From contig NZ_SNWR01000001.1 in the NCBI RefSeq assembly GCF_004362215.1, forward strand, positions 5,314,001 through 5,378,000: a stretch of 64,000 nt of DNA. The letters run 5' to 3'. Shown piece by piece: positions 1 to 8,237 of this stretch (position 1 is the stretch's first letter; every line of letters begins with the position of its first letter). The notes under the pieces were generated by a model. The model was not told the DNA's origin. It ran no database searches and worked only from the letters and a program-made list of their open reading frames with translations. This stretch comes from Paractinoplanes brasiliensis (GTDB lineage: Bacteria; Actinomycetota; Actinomycetes; Mycobacteriales; Micromonosporaceae). The translations under genes and the position numbers were made by a program.

Positions 1-10
1 TGGGAGAGGC

Positions 11-334
11 ATGAACAACGTTCTCGAGCAGTCCGAAACGGGCCGCGAGATCGCCCGCCGAAACCGCCACCGAGGCTTTGTGGAGGGTCTTTCGCAGGGC
101 CTTGTGCAGGCCTTTGCGCAGAGCTTCGCGGAGGCCTTCGCGAGGAATTCGGTAGCGACCTTTGAGGAGAGCTTTGTGCAGGGCCGCATCGATGGGATGC
201 GGACGCTGCTGAGGGTCAAGTACGGCGTAATCGATGATCTGGACGATCTGGCCAAGCGGCTGAGCGACGCCGACTACGACGGCAACTTCGCTCGCATCAT
301 CGCCGGGGCGACCCTGGCGGAACTGCGTTCCTGA
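11..334 (+). CDS. Hypothetical protein with repeating QGL/QSF/EAF pattern
   Basis: This 107-residue protein is not one I recognise. Its first half (about residues 24-62) repeats a short pattern in which Phe recurs with Gln, Glu and Ala (VQAF, AQSF, AEAF, EESFVQG), which could form an amphipathic helix. The second half is a conventional acidic helical segment. The ATG follows a purine-rich GGGAGAGG immediately upstream. There is no signal peptide or membrane segment. It resembles the low-complexity helical tails seen in Rpn-type transposase-associated proteins, but this is only an impression. Any operon partner would lie left of the window. Confidence 0.6.
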   Translation: MNNVLEQSETGREIARRNRHRGFVEGLSQGLVQAFAQSFAEAFARNSVATFEESFVQGRIDGMRTLLRVKYGVIDDLDDLAKRLSDADYDGNFARIIAGATLAELRS

Positions 335-416
335 GGCGGACCGCGGCCCTTCGCGTGGGTCCGCGCCTCTGCAATGTGGGAATTCGTGGATGAGTGTGCC
401 GCCGTACCATGTCGGG

Positions 417-668
417 ATGAGTGATGAGATCACGGCCGATCAGGTGCGGCAGGAACTCGAGGACGTCGAGGCGGAGCTTGCCGAGCTGCGCCGGCTTGAG
501 GGCGACGCTCAAGCGCGCCGGGGCCAGGACACTGACTCGTCCGAGGGCTACATCGAGCCGGAGGAGATCGCGACCGAGCTGACCGGCATCGCCGAGAACG
601 AGGCGATCATCGACACGCTGGAGCAGCGGCGGGAACGCCTGCAGGAGAGGCTCAAGAGCCTCGGATGA
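417..668 (+). CDS. Small acidic coiled-coil protein
   Basis: An 83-residue protein of unknown function, very rich in Glu, Arg and Leu. Two helical stretches (about residues 8-35 and 55-83) have heptad-like Leu/Ile spacing, so a coiled-coil hairpin is likely. No catalytic motif is visible. An in-frame ATG at 390 would add nine residues; I prefer 417 because the MSDE sequence that follows looks like a natural N-terminus, but neither start has a strong ribosome site. The gene converges on the hydrolase gene and their 3' ends overlap by 17 nt. Confidence 0.6.
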   Translation: MSDEITADQVRQELEDVEAELAELRRLEGDAQARRGQDTDSSEGYIEPEEIATELTGIAENEAIIDTLEQRRERLQERLKSLG

Positions 669-1476
669 ACGTCAGGATGGCGGCGGCCAGTCGTTCGGGT
701 GCTTCGAGCGCGACGTAGTGCCCCACGCCGTCCAGCTGCACCTCTTCGATCTTGGGGGCGACCTGCGTCATGGTGGCGGCAGTGAAGGGTCCGCCGCCGG
801 CGCCGACGGCCAGGACGGGCATGGCGAGTGAGGGCAGCGCCCGGAGTTCGTCGCCCTCGCGCAACATGGAACGGTAGAGCCCGGCGGCCCCACGCCAGCC
901 GTCGGGGCGCGCGTACGTGCGGGCGAACTCCTCGATGTCCGAGGCGGTGACCGCGGCCGCGTCGGCGAGCATCGAGGGGAACGCGTACCGGCTGAGGAAT
1001 TCGCGCTCACGGCCGGCCAGCAGCAGCTCGGGGATCCCGGGCGCGGCCAGGACGCCGATGTGCCAGGCGCCGCCGTGGGTGACGTCGGCCAGCCCCTCCA
1101 AGCCGTACCCGGCCAGGCCCATTTCGATCGCGGTCAGACTCCGTACGTCTTCCGGATGGTTCGCGGCCAGCCGGTACACCGTGCCGCCGGCGATGTCCTG
1201 CCCGGTCAGGTGCACCGGCCCCACGCCCAGGTGGGCGATCAACTGGTGAAGATCCTCGGCGGCGGTCGTGCTGTCGTTGTCGCCGGCCGCGGAGTCGCCG
1301 AAGCCGCGCAGGTCGACGGCGAACACGCGATGACTCGCGGCGAGCAGCGGGATCACGCGGTGGAAGGCGTACCAGGTCTCGGGGAAGCCGTGGACCAGCA
1401 GGACCGGCTCGCCGTCGCTGCCGGCCGACACGTAGTGCAGCGTTGTTCCGTTGATCTCGGCTCGATGGCTTTGCAT
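652..1476 (-). CDS. Alpha/beta hydrolase, epoxide-hydrolase/dehalogenase-like
   Basis: A 274-residue alpha/beta hydrolase. HGFPETW at residues 29-35 forms the oxyanion region. The nucleophile elbow reads TGQDIAGG (Asp94), so the nucleophile is Asp rather than Ser, as in epoxide hydrolases and haloalkane dehalogenases. The catalytic His lies in GVGHYV near residue 253. The usual HDWG Trp is replaced by Ile, so the substrate is uncertain. The start at 1476 is fixed by AAGGAG six bases upstream; a longer frame to 1551 is less likely. The gene is divergent from a MarR regulator across a 96-nt gap with two inverted repeats, and is probably repressed by it. Confidence 0.88.
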   Translation of the reverse strand: MQSHRAEINGTTLHYVSAGSDGEPVLLVHGFPETWYAFHRVIPLLAASHRVFAVDLRGFGDSAAGDNDSTTAAEDLHQLIAHLGVGPVHLTGQDIAGGTVYRLAANHPEDVRSLTAIEMGLAGYGLEGLADVTHGGAWHIGVLAAPGIPELLLAGREREFLSRYAFPSMLADAAAVTASDIEEFARTYARPDGWRGAAGLYRSMLREGDELRALPSLAMPVLAVGAGGGPFTAATMTQVAPKIEEVQLDGVGHYVALEAPERLAAAILTFIRGS

Positions 1477-1494
1477 GATCATCTCCTTGGAAAA

Positions 1495-1541
1495 GACAGC
1501 CTGACTGTCGTTCTGCCGCAAAGATAGACACTCAGACTGTC
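1495..1541. promoter_or_regulatory. Two 15-bp operator-like inverted repeats
   Basis: GACAGCCTGACTGTC (1495-1509) and GACACTCAGACTGTC (1527-1541) share GACA at the left and GACTGTC/ACTGTC at the right. The first is a perfect GACAG-5-CTGTC inverted repeat. Their centres are 32 bp apart, about three helical turns, so dimers would bind the same DNA face. The second copy covers the -35 area of the marR promoter and the first lies just upstream of the hydrolase start, so they are probably MarR-type operators. Confidence 0.7.
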
Positions 1542-1560
1542 GATCGTCCACCCTTTGTCG

Positions 1561-1566
1561 TAGCCT
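1561..1566 (+). promoter_or_regulatory. -10 box TAGCCT for leaderless marR-type gene
   Basis: TAGCCT ends six bases before the ATG at 1573, and no Shine-Dalgarno precedes that ATG, so transcription probably begins at the start codon itself. Confidence 0.5.
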
Positions 1567-1572
1567 TTTCGC

Positions 1573-2046
1573 ATGTCACGTTCCGGCGCCGACCTCGCGC
1601 TGCTGCTCCTTGGCGGCTTCCGTACGCTCGTCGACTCCGCGATCGCAGAGCTCGCCGCGAGCGGTTACGAGGACGTCCGCCCGGTCCACGATTTCGCCAT
1701 GCGAGCCATCGCGGCGGGGGCCGACACCGCCTCGGAACTGGGGCGGCGACTGTCGGTGACCAAGCAGTCGGCGGCCCGCACGATCGCGGTGCTGCAGGAG
1801 CGCGGCTGGGTGACCACCGCACCCGACCCGCGCGACGCCCGCCGCAAGCGCCTGGAGGTCACCCCGCTGGGCTTCGAGGTCATGCGCACCGGCGAGGCCG
1901 TCTTTGACCGGCTGCGCGAGGAGTGGGCAGCCAAGATCGGGGCGACCGAGCTGGCGACGCTGGAAAAGCACCTCACCACGCTGGTCGGCCCCCAGCCCGT
2001 ACGTTTCGACTCACCCGGCTGGATGGCCCACGACCTCGGCGAGTGA
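1573..2046 (+). CDS. MarR-family transcriptional regulator
   Basis: A 157-residue winged-helix repressor of the MarR family, which usually responds to small aromatic or oxidised ligands. The recognition-helix region is ASELGRRLSVTKQSAARTIAVL (about residues 53-74), followed by the wing with DPRDARRKRLEVT (about 83-95), the typical MarR DxRxxR signature. The dimerising helices are at both ends. It is transcribed divergently from the Asp-nucleophile hydrolase, and two operator-like repeats lie between the genes, so it probably controls both that gene and itself. The ligand cannot be read from the sequence. Confidence 0.9.
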   Translation: MSRSGADLALLLLGGFRTLVDSAIAELAASGYEDVRPVHDFAMRAIAAGADTASELGRRLSVTKQSAARTIAVLQERGWVTTAPDPRDARRKRLEVTPLGFEVMRTGEAVFDRLREEWAAKIGATELATLEKHLTTLVGPQPVRFDSPGWMAHDLGE

Positions 2047-2111
2047 CGCCAGGGCAGGGGGTGGGGCGTGGAAGGGCAGGTGCGGGCGAACCAAGCAGGT
2101 GCTCGTGGGTG

Positions 2112-2129
2112 TTTAAGGTCGCTTTAAGG
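2112..2129 (+). promoter_or_regulatory. TTTAAGG direct repeat upstream of GH64 gene
   Basis: TTTAAGG occurs at 2112-2118 and again at 2123-2129, 11 bp apart (one helical turn), about 50 bp before the glucanase start. It is the most AT-rich spot in this gap. It may be an activator site or part of the promoter; there is no direct evidence. Confidence 0.3.
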
Positions 2130-2179
2130 GTGCGCTTCCGAGGATGGGCCGGTCCGCTACTACGGAGGCCAGTGCCACG

Positions 2180-3871
2180 ATGCGCCACAAACGAACGATG
2201 CGTCACAAGCGAAAGCTCATCCTCTCGACGGTCGTCGCAGCCGTCGTCGGGATTACCACCTGGATCGCGCTGCCTGCTTCGGCTGCCGCGCCCACTGTCA
2301 CGGTGCGTACGGTCTCGGACTGGGGTTCGGGGTGGCAGGACGAGGTGACCATCAAGAACACCGGTGGCGGCATGACGTCGTGGAAGGTCGAGTTCGACCT
2401 GCCGGCCGGCGCGCGGATCGGCAGCTTCTGGGACGCCGACCTGGCCGTCAGCGGCAACCACCTGACGTTCACCAACCGGCCCTGGAACGGCGCGGTGCCG
2501 GCGGGGGCGAGCGTTACCTTCGGCTTCGTCGGCTCGGGTGGCCAGCCGAGCAACTGCAAGCTCAACGGCGCCGCCTGCGCGGGCGGAGATAGCTCCATAA
2601 ATCCGGATAAAACGGGTGACGGGTTCGAGGTGCCGGGCAGCGGGCCGGGCAATGCGCCGGGCAGCGCGTCGGGCAATGCGCCGGGCAGCGGGCCGGGCAA
2701 CACCTCGACGAACCCGCCGACACAAACCCCGACGACGGCGCCCGCCAAGCCGGAGGAGGCGACGAGCGTCCCACCCGCCGGCAGCATCCTCCCGGTGAAG
2801 GTCAGCAACGAGACCGGCCGCGGCGAGAACGTCTTCCTCTACCTGCTCGGCACGAATCTGACGACCGGCAAGCTCGGCTACGTCGACGCGAACGGCACGT
2901 TCACCGCCTGGACCGGTGGCGGCCCGGTGCCCGTACCGGCCCCGGACGTCTCGATTCCCGGCCCGGCCAACGGCTCCAGCGTCACGGTCAAGATGCCGAA
3001 GAACCTCTCCGGCCGCCTCTACATGTCGTTCGGGCAGAAGCTCGACTTCCGGCTGACCACCGACGGCCTGGTGCAGCCCGCGCCGTGGGCCGGCGGCGAC
3101 CCCAACCGTGACATCCTGTTCGACTGGAGCGAGTTCACGCTCAACGACTCCGGGCTGTTCATCAACAGCTCGCAGGTGGACATGTTCGCGGTGCCGCACG
3201 CGATCAGCGTGACCGGCGGCGACGGCAAGACTCTCAAGACCGGCGAGGTCAAGCCGGACGGCCGTCAGCGGGTCATCGACGCCATCAAGGCCGCGCCCGA
3301 CTTCGCCCGGAGCGTGGTGACCCGGGCCGACGGCACGGTGCTGCGGGTGCTGGCCCCGGGCAAGGCGGCCGACGCCGGTCTGATGAGCCCGACCTACCTC
3401 GACGCGTACATCACCAAGTCGTGGAACACGTACACCGGCAGGAACCTGACCGTGGCGCCGTTCAGCGACCGGCCGGACACGAAGTTCTTCGGCCGCACCT
3501 CGGGCAACGTCATGAACTTCACCGACACCAGCGGCAGGACGGTGGCCTCGTTCACCAAGCCGTCGACCGCGAACGTGTGGGGTTGCGACGGGGCTCTCGG
3601 CGCGCCGAACGACCTGGTCGTGGGCCCGATCGCCCGTACGCTGTGTGCCGCGCTGACCCGGAACACGCTGGACCGGTTCGATGTGCAGCCCAGCGGCACG
3701 GCGGCCGACTTCTACAAGGGCGAGACGCCCAACGTGTACGGCAAGGTCATCCACGACAACATGGTCGACGGCCGGGCGTACGCGTTCGCCTTCGACGACG
3801 TGCAGGCCCAGGAGTCGCTCGTGCACAGCGGCGACCCGCGCCTGGCGGGGATCACATTGACCCGCTTCTAG
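2180..3871 (+). CDS. Secreted GH64 beta-1,3-glucanase with CBM2
   Basis: A 563-residue exported enzyme. A basic N-terminus and hydrophobic core lead to an ASA-A cleavage site near residue 35. Residues about 36-135 form a CBM2-like module with conserved Trp (DWGSGWQDE, SWKVEFDL, NRPWNG) and a Cys pair. A Gly/Pro/Ser/Thr linker (about 140-200) contains repeated PGSGPGN/APGSASGN units. The rest matches family 64 endo-beta-1,3-glucanases (VFLYLLG, MSFGQKLDF, ILFDWSEFT, SQVDMFAVPH), which release laminaripentaose from beta-1,3-glucans such as fungal wall glucan. The start at 2180 follows GGAGG at 2164-2168; the next Met, at 2198, begins a second copy of MRHKR, so the N-terminus carries a small duplication. 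Confidence 0.9.
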   Translation: MRHKRTMRHKRKLILSTVVAAVVGITTWIALPASAAAPTVTVRTVSDWGSGWQDEVTIKNTGGGMTSWKVEFDLPAGARIGSFWDADLAVSGNHLTFTNRPWNGAVPAGASVTFGFVGSGGQPSNCKLNGAACAGGDSSINPDKTGDGFEVPGSGPGNAPGSASGNAPGSGPGNTSTNPPTQTPTTAPAKPEEATSVPPAGSILPVKVSNETGRGENVFLYLLGTNLTTGKLGYVDANGTFTAWTGGGPVPVPAPDVSIPGPANGSSVTVKMPKNLSGRLYMSFGQKLDFRLTTDGLVQPAPWAGGDPNRDILFDWSEFTLNDSGLFINSSQVDMFAVPHAISVTGGDGKTLKTGEVKPDGRQRVIDAIKAAPDFARSVVTRADGTVLRVLAPGKAADAGLMSPTYLDAYITKSWNTYTGRNLTVAPFSDRPDTKFFGRTSGNVMNFTDTSGRTVASFTKPSTANVWGCDGALGAPNDLVVGPIARTLCAALTRNTLDRFDVQPSGTAADFYKGETPNVYGKVIHDNMVDGRAYAFAFDDVQAQESLVHSGDPRLAGITLTRF

Positions 3872-3930
3872 GGCGGCATCGACCGGCCTTCCAACCGAAC
3901 TCGCCGGTAACAAACGCGTCCGCGATTGGA

Positions 3931-3936
3931 TACAGT
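3931..3936 (+). promoter_or_regulatory. -10 box TACAGT for leaderless gene at 3943
   Basis: TACAGT ends six bases before the ATG; no ribosome site lies between them. Confidence 0.45.
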
Positions 3937-3942
3937 GCGCGG

Positions 3943-4653
3943 ATGCCTGATACGGGAGCGCCGGCCGGGCCGCAGCGGGAGGGGACCGCGCGGTGGCCGG
4001 CGTTCCTCGTCCACGGCGTGCTCGCGACCGCCGTTCTGGCCTGTCTGGGCACGGCCGCCGTGCAGGTCTTCGGCGGCGACACGTCGTCCGGCCCGGTCGG
4101 GAGCTTCGTCCCGGTCCAGCCGAGCGCGTCGGCTCAGCCCGGCAAGACCCCCAAGGCAAGTTCCCTGCCCGTACGGGGTTCCGACGATCTCGGCCGAGTG
4201 TGTGAGGGCTGGTTCTATCCCGATTCGCCCCGCTACTCCGGCCGGGGCCCGCATCGGATCGCCATCGGCGTACGGGGTCAGGAGCCGTTCTATCGCGTTA
4301 AGGCGGCCGTCGACGTCCCCCACACCGTGAAGCGCGCGGTCCGCGAGGCCTGGATGCCCGATGACGCCACCGAGGCCGAGCTGGTCGCGTGCGTGACCTT
4401 GGCCCGTACGGGGGCTCAGGTCACGACGTGCGGCAAGGCCGCCCTCAAGCGTGGCGTCTACGTGCTCGCGCTCCACGAGGTCGCCACCGGCCGCAGACTG
4501 CTGCGGCGCGAGGTGAACGGCGATGTGCTCCGGTGCCCGAACGTGATCCCGCTGGGCGCCGGAGACACGATCCCCACGACAGTCTCCGACGGCTTCCTTT
4601 ATTCGGTGCTGGACAGGTACGTCACCAGGAAGTTGACCGTCTCGCGCAGGTAG
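3943..4653 (+). CDS. Membrane-anchored hypothetical protein
   Basis: This 236-residue protein is not one I recognise. A short cytoplasmic N-terminus is followed by one membrane helix (about residues 19-43), a Pro/Ser/Ala-rich linker, and a roughly 165-residue extracellular domain containing four Cys that could pair. No enzyme motif is visible. The frame stays open upstream into the GH64 gene, but that part is a shadow; the ATG at 3943 has a -10-like box six bases ahead. Its 3' end overlaps that of the convergent S9 peptidase by 55 nt. The overlap is unusual but both C-termini read naturally. Confidence 0.65.
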   Translation: MPDTGAPAGPQREGTARWPAFLVHGVLATAVLACLGTAAVQVFGGDTSSGPVGSFVPVQPSASAQPGKTPKASSLPVRGSDDLGRVCEGWFYPDSPRYSGRGPHRIAIGVRGQEPFYRVKAAVDVPHTVKRAVREAWMPDDATEAELVACVTLARTGAQVTTCGKAALKRGVYVLALHEVATGRRLLRREVNGDVLRCPNVIPLGAGDTIPTTVSDGFLYSVLDRYVTRKLTVSRR

Positions 4654-6386
4654 TCGGCCCGCGACGAGCGGTTGAGCAGCTCGTGCCCCTCGCCGGGGAA
4701 CAGCAGGTAGCGGTGGGGGAGGCCACGCCCGGCCAGGGCGGCGACCACTTGTTCGGCCTCGATGACGGGCACGTTGCTGTCGTTCTCGCCGTGCACGATC
4801 ATCAGCGGGGTCCGCAGGCGGTCGATCCGGGTGATCGGGGAGAGGTCGGCCAGCAGCTCGCTGTCGGTCACCGGGTCGCCGTACTTGCTGACCGCGGCGG
4901 CGGCGATCCACGGCTCGGTGTGCTCGTAGAACGTGGCGAAGTTGGACATCCCGCAGACGTCGATGCCGACCGCGAACATGTCCGGGAAGGTGGTCAGGGC
5001 GGCCAGCGTGAGGTAACCCCCGTACGACCGACCCATGATGCCCAATCGCGAAATATCGGAAATGTTCGAGCCGGTCAGGTGGCGAACGCACGAGCGCACG
5101 TCCTCGATCGCGGCATACCGCAGCGCCAGGTTGTCGGCGTTGACGAACGAGCGGCCGAACCCGGAGGACCCCCGTACGTTGGGCGCGAAAACGGCGATGC
5201 CCCGGTCCACCAGCGACTGGAAGAGCGGCCCGTGCCCCGGCCTCTCCTGCGCCTCCGGCCCGCCGTGGAACCACAGCACGGTCGGGAAAGGCCCCTCCCC
5301 GTCCGGGCGGAACAGCCAGCCGGTCAGCTCCAGCCCGTCGTGCGCCGGGAACGTCTCCAGCGTGGGCTGCACCGCGCCGGGCGCCGGCGGCTCGGCCGAC
5401 ACCGGCACCACCCCGGCCTCCGCCGACGACACCCACACCCCGTGCGGCTGCCCCGGCCCCTCGGCCGTGAAACCGAGCGTCGACCCGTCGAAGGACCAGG
5501 CCGGCCCGCTGATCACCAGGCCCGGCTGCGGGCTCAGCGGACGCCGGGCCCCCGTGTCGAGGTCGAGCAGCGAGACCGACGAGAGCCCGCCGCGCACGTT
5601 CCACAACACCGCCGCCGTACGCCCGTCCGCCGTGATCGTGAACGACTCGACCTCGTCGGTCCCGGAGGAGGCCAGCACCTCGACGCCGCCCTTGGCCACC
5701 CGGATCAGCACCGGCAGCTCGCCCGACTCGCTGCGGGCGTACACGGTCTCGCCGTCGGGCCCGAAGACCGCCTGCTCGCCCGCCGTGACGAACTCGTCGA
5801 CGCCGGTCAGCAGGTCGCGCACCACGATGTGCCGGTCGCCGCGCGGGCCGATCCGCAGCAGAGCCCGGGTGCGGTCGGGCGAGACGTCGAGCAGCGAGAT
5901 CAGCGTGCCCGTGGCCACGACCGACCGGGTGTTGCCGACCGGATCGATCAGCAGCGCCGTGGTCAGGTTCTCGGTCAGCGCGAGCAGCGACCGGCCGGGC
6001 AGCCAGCGCGGGTTGTCGGCCGTGTCGGCGCCGAAGCCGGCCACCTGGTGCAGTTCGGAGCCGTCCGGGCGGACCAGCCACATCTCGTGGCGCGGGGCGC
6101 CGCCCGGAGCGACCAGGCAGGCCAGCCAGCCGCCGCCGGTCGACCACTGCACGCTCGCGACCGGGGCCTCGCCGGTGTCGACGAGGAACGTCAGGTCGCT
6201 GCCGACCGGCTGAACCCACACCTGCGGCCTGCCGCTGCGGTCGGAGACGTACGCCATGTGCCGTCCGTCCGGTGACAGCGCCGGCGACCAGCTGCCCGAG
6301 ACCTCGGAGGGAAAGGAGCCCGTCGCTATGTTCGTCCAGCCGATCGGCAGAACGGTGACGTCGACTCGGTTGAGCTGACCGGTCAT
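4599..6386 (-). CDS. S9-family prolyl oligopeptidase-like peptidase
   Basis: A 595-residue cytoplasmic serine peptidase of family S9 (acylaminoacyl/dipeptidyl type). Residues about 15-330 show TolB/beta-propeller repeats (SPALSPDGRHMAYVSDRSG, PRWLPG, SWSFDGSTLGFTAEG). The alpha/beta hydrolase domain carries the triad Ser454 (GRSYGG), Asp536 (GENDSN) and His568 (GEGHEL). The ATG at 6386 is chosen because GGGAGGAC precedes it; a frame extension to 6455 lacks this. Only 20 nt separate it from the amidotransferase stop, so it is the last gene of the ligase operon and may hydrolyse, trim or recycle the operon's amide product. Confidence 0.9.
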   Translation of the reverse strand: MTGQLNRVDVTVLPIGWTNIATGSFPSEVSGSWSPALSPDGRHMAYVSDRSGRPQVWVQPVGSDLTFLVDTGEAPVASVQWSTGGGWLACLVAPGGAPRHEMWLVRPDGSELHQVAGFGADTADNPRWLPGRSLLALTENLTTALLIDPVGNTRSVVATGTLISLLDVSPDRTRALLRIGPRGDRHIVVRDLLTGVDEFVTAGEQAVFGPDGETVYARSESGELPVLIRVAKGGVEVLASSGTDEVESFTITADGRTAAVLWNVRGGLSSVSLLDLDTGARRPLSPQPGLVISGPAWSFDGSTLGFTAEGPGQPHGVWVSSAEAGVVPVSAEPPAPGAVQPTLETFPAHDGLELTGWLFRPDGEGPFPTVLWFHGGPEAQERPGHGPLFQSLVDRGIAVFAPNVRGSSGFGRSFVNADNLALRYAAIEDVRSCVRHLTGSNISDISRLGIMGRSYGGYLTLAALTTFPDMFAVGIDVCGMSNFATFYEHTEPWIAAAAVSKYGDPVTDSELLADLSPITRIDRLRTPLMIVHGENDSNVPVIEAEQVVAALAGRGLPHRYLLFPGEGHELLNRSSRADYLRETVNFLVTYLSSTE

Positions 6387-6406
6387 ACGGGTCCTCCCTC
6401 GGTTGT

Positions 6407-8179
6407 CTAGATTCCCTTGTCCTGCAACCACATCTCCAGCAGGGCGAGCTGCCACAGCTGATTGGCGCCGAGCGTGGTGCGCGGCGTGTTCGGGTCGGCC
6501 AGCAGGGCCTCGACGTACTCCTGCCGGAACAACCCGCGGTCTCGCGCGGCCTGAGCGCCGAGCGCGTCGCGGACCTTGTCGAGCATGGCCCCTTCCAGAT
6601 GCCGGATACCCGGAACCGGGAAGTAACCCTTGGTGCGATCGATCACCTCATCGGGCACGACCCCGCGGGCCGCCTCCTTGAGAACCCCCTTGCCCCCGTG
6701 CGCCAGTTTCAGAGCCGGCGGGCAGGCCGCGGCCAGTTCCACCAACTCGTGATCGAGGAACGGTACGCGAGCCTCGAGGCCCCACGCCATAGTCATGTTG
6801 TCGACCCGCTTGACCGGATCGTCGACCAGCATGACCTGGGAGTCGAGCCGCAATGCCGCGTCCACAGCGGTCTCGGCGCCGGGCCGGCCGAAGCTCGCGG
6901 CGACGAATTCCCGGCTCACGTCCGCCTCGACCAGCCACTCGGGGTTGAGCTGCTGGGCCAGGCGGCTGTGCGGGCGGTCGAAGAACTCCTTCGCGTACGC
7001 GTCCACGGCCTCGGCAAGGGGCACGTGCTCGAGTGGCGGGTACCAGCTGTAGCCGGCCAGGATCTCGTCCGCGCCCTGCCCCGATTGTACGACCTTGACC
7101 GACTTGGACACGTCCTCGCTGAGAAGGTTGAACGCGATGCAGTCGTGCGACACCATCGGCTCGCTCATCGCCGCCACCGTACGGTCGACGGCCGGGAGGA
7201 ACCTGTCCCGGCCGATCCGGATCTGGCGGTGCGTGGTGTCGAACTGTTTGGCCACGATGTCCGAATAGGCGAACTCGTCGCCCTGTTCCCCGCCGCCCGC
7301 TTCGAACCCGATGCTGAACGTGGTGAGCCCGCGCTGCCCCTGCTCGGCCAGCAACGCCACGATGTAGCTGGAGTCGATGCCGCCCGAGAGCAGCACGCCC
7401 ACCGGCACGTCGGCCACCATGCGCCGCTCGACCGCGAGCGCGAGCTTCTCGTGGATCAGCGCGGGCCACTCGGCGTCCGGGATGTCGGGCCGGCGGGTGT
7501 GCGACGCCTCCCAGTACGTACGCTCGGTCGACGTGCCGTCGGTGCGGATGATCCGTACGGTCGCCGGCGGCAGTTTCCGGACGCCGGTCAGGATCGTCCG
7601 CGGGGCGGGCACGACGGAGTGGAACGTCATGTAGTGCTGCAGCGCGACCTTGTCGATCGACGTGTCGACGTCCCCGGCGTCCAGCAGCGCGGGCAGCGTC
7701 GAGGCGAAGCGCAGGCGGCCCGGCGTCTCGGCCAGATAGAGCGGCTTGATGCCGAGGCGGTCCCGGGCCAGCATGACCGTGCCGGTGCCGTGCTCGACGA
7801 TCACGAACGCGAACATGCCGAGGAAGCGCTGCACGCAGTCGGCGCCCCAGCGGTGGTACGCCTTCAGGATGACCTCGGTGTCGGAGGTGGAGAAGAACGT
7901 GTAGCCGTGCCCCCGCAACTCCTCGCGCAGCTGCTTGTAGTTGTAGATGCAGCCGTTGAACACCAGGGAGAGGCCCAGCTGCTCGTCGGTCATCGGCTGC
8001 TGGCCGGCCTCCGACAAGTCGATGATCTTGAGGCGCCGGTGGCCGAGCGCAACCGGGCCCCGCGCCCAGAGGCCCTCACCGTCCGGACCGCGCGACTCGA
8101 GGCACGGCAACATCCGGCGCACGGCTTCGGAATCCGCCAGCTGTCCGTCGTACCGCAGTTCGCCCGCGATTCCGCACAT
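6407..8179 (-). CDS. Asparagine-synthetase-like amidotransferase (NAGGN type)
   Basis: A 590-residue class II glutamine amidotransferase. Cys2 of MCGIAGEL is the glutaminase nucleophile, and a synthetase domain with the ATP PP-loop SGGIDSS lies at residues 265-271. It would use ATP and glutamine-derived ammonia to convert a carboxylate to an amide. It reads more like the N-acetylglutaminylglutamine amidotransferase branch than housekeeping asparagine synthetase, although subfamily choice needs a profile search. The frame opens upstream to 8269, but the processed N-terminal Cys requires the ATG at 8179; AGGGAGG lies just ahead. Its upstream neighbour is a ligase fusion, which suggests it amidates a peptide-like product of that enzyme. 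Confidence 0.9.
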   Translation of the reverse strand: MCGIAGELRYDGQLADSEAVRRMLPCLESRGPDGEGLWARGPVALGHRRLKIIDLSEAGQQPMTDEQLGLSLVFNGCIYNYKQLREELRGHGYTFFSTSDTEVILKAYHRWGADCVQRFLGMFAFVIVEHGTGTVMLARDRLGIKPLYLAETPGRLRFASTLPALLDAGDVDTSIDKVALQHYMTFHSVVPAPRTILTGVRKLPPATVRIIRTDGTSTERTYWEASHTRRPDIPDAEWPALIHEKLALAVERRMVADVPVGVLLSGGIDSSYIVALLAEQGQRGLTTFSIGFEAGGGEQGDEFAYSDIVAKQFDTTHRQIRIGRDRFLPAVDRTVAAMSEPMVSHDCIAFNLLSEDVSKSVKVVQSGQGADEILAGYSWYPPLEHVPLAEAVDAYAKEFFDRPHSRLAQQLNPEWLVEADVSREFVAASFGRPGAETAVDAALRLDSQVMLVDDPVKRVDNMTMAWGLEARVPFLDHELVELAAACPPALKLAHGGKGVLKEAARGVVPDEVIDRTKGYFPVPGIRHLEGAMLDKVRDALGAQAARDRGLFRQEYVEALLADPNTPRTTLGANQLWQLALLEMWLQDKGI

Positions 8180-8237
8180 AGTTGATGAACCTCCCTGTCG
8201 TCGGTTTCGAACGGGTGACGGCGTCGTAACGCCGCGA

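Noticed and set aside
3421..3942. Open frame continuing upstream of the hypothetical gene at 3943
   Set aside because: This part is an alternate frame of the GH64 gene with Arg/Gln-rich composition; the real start is the ATG with a -10 box at 3943.
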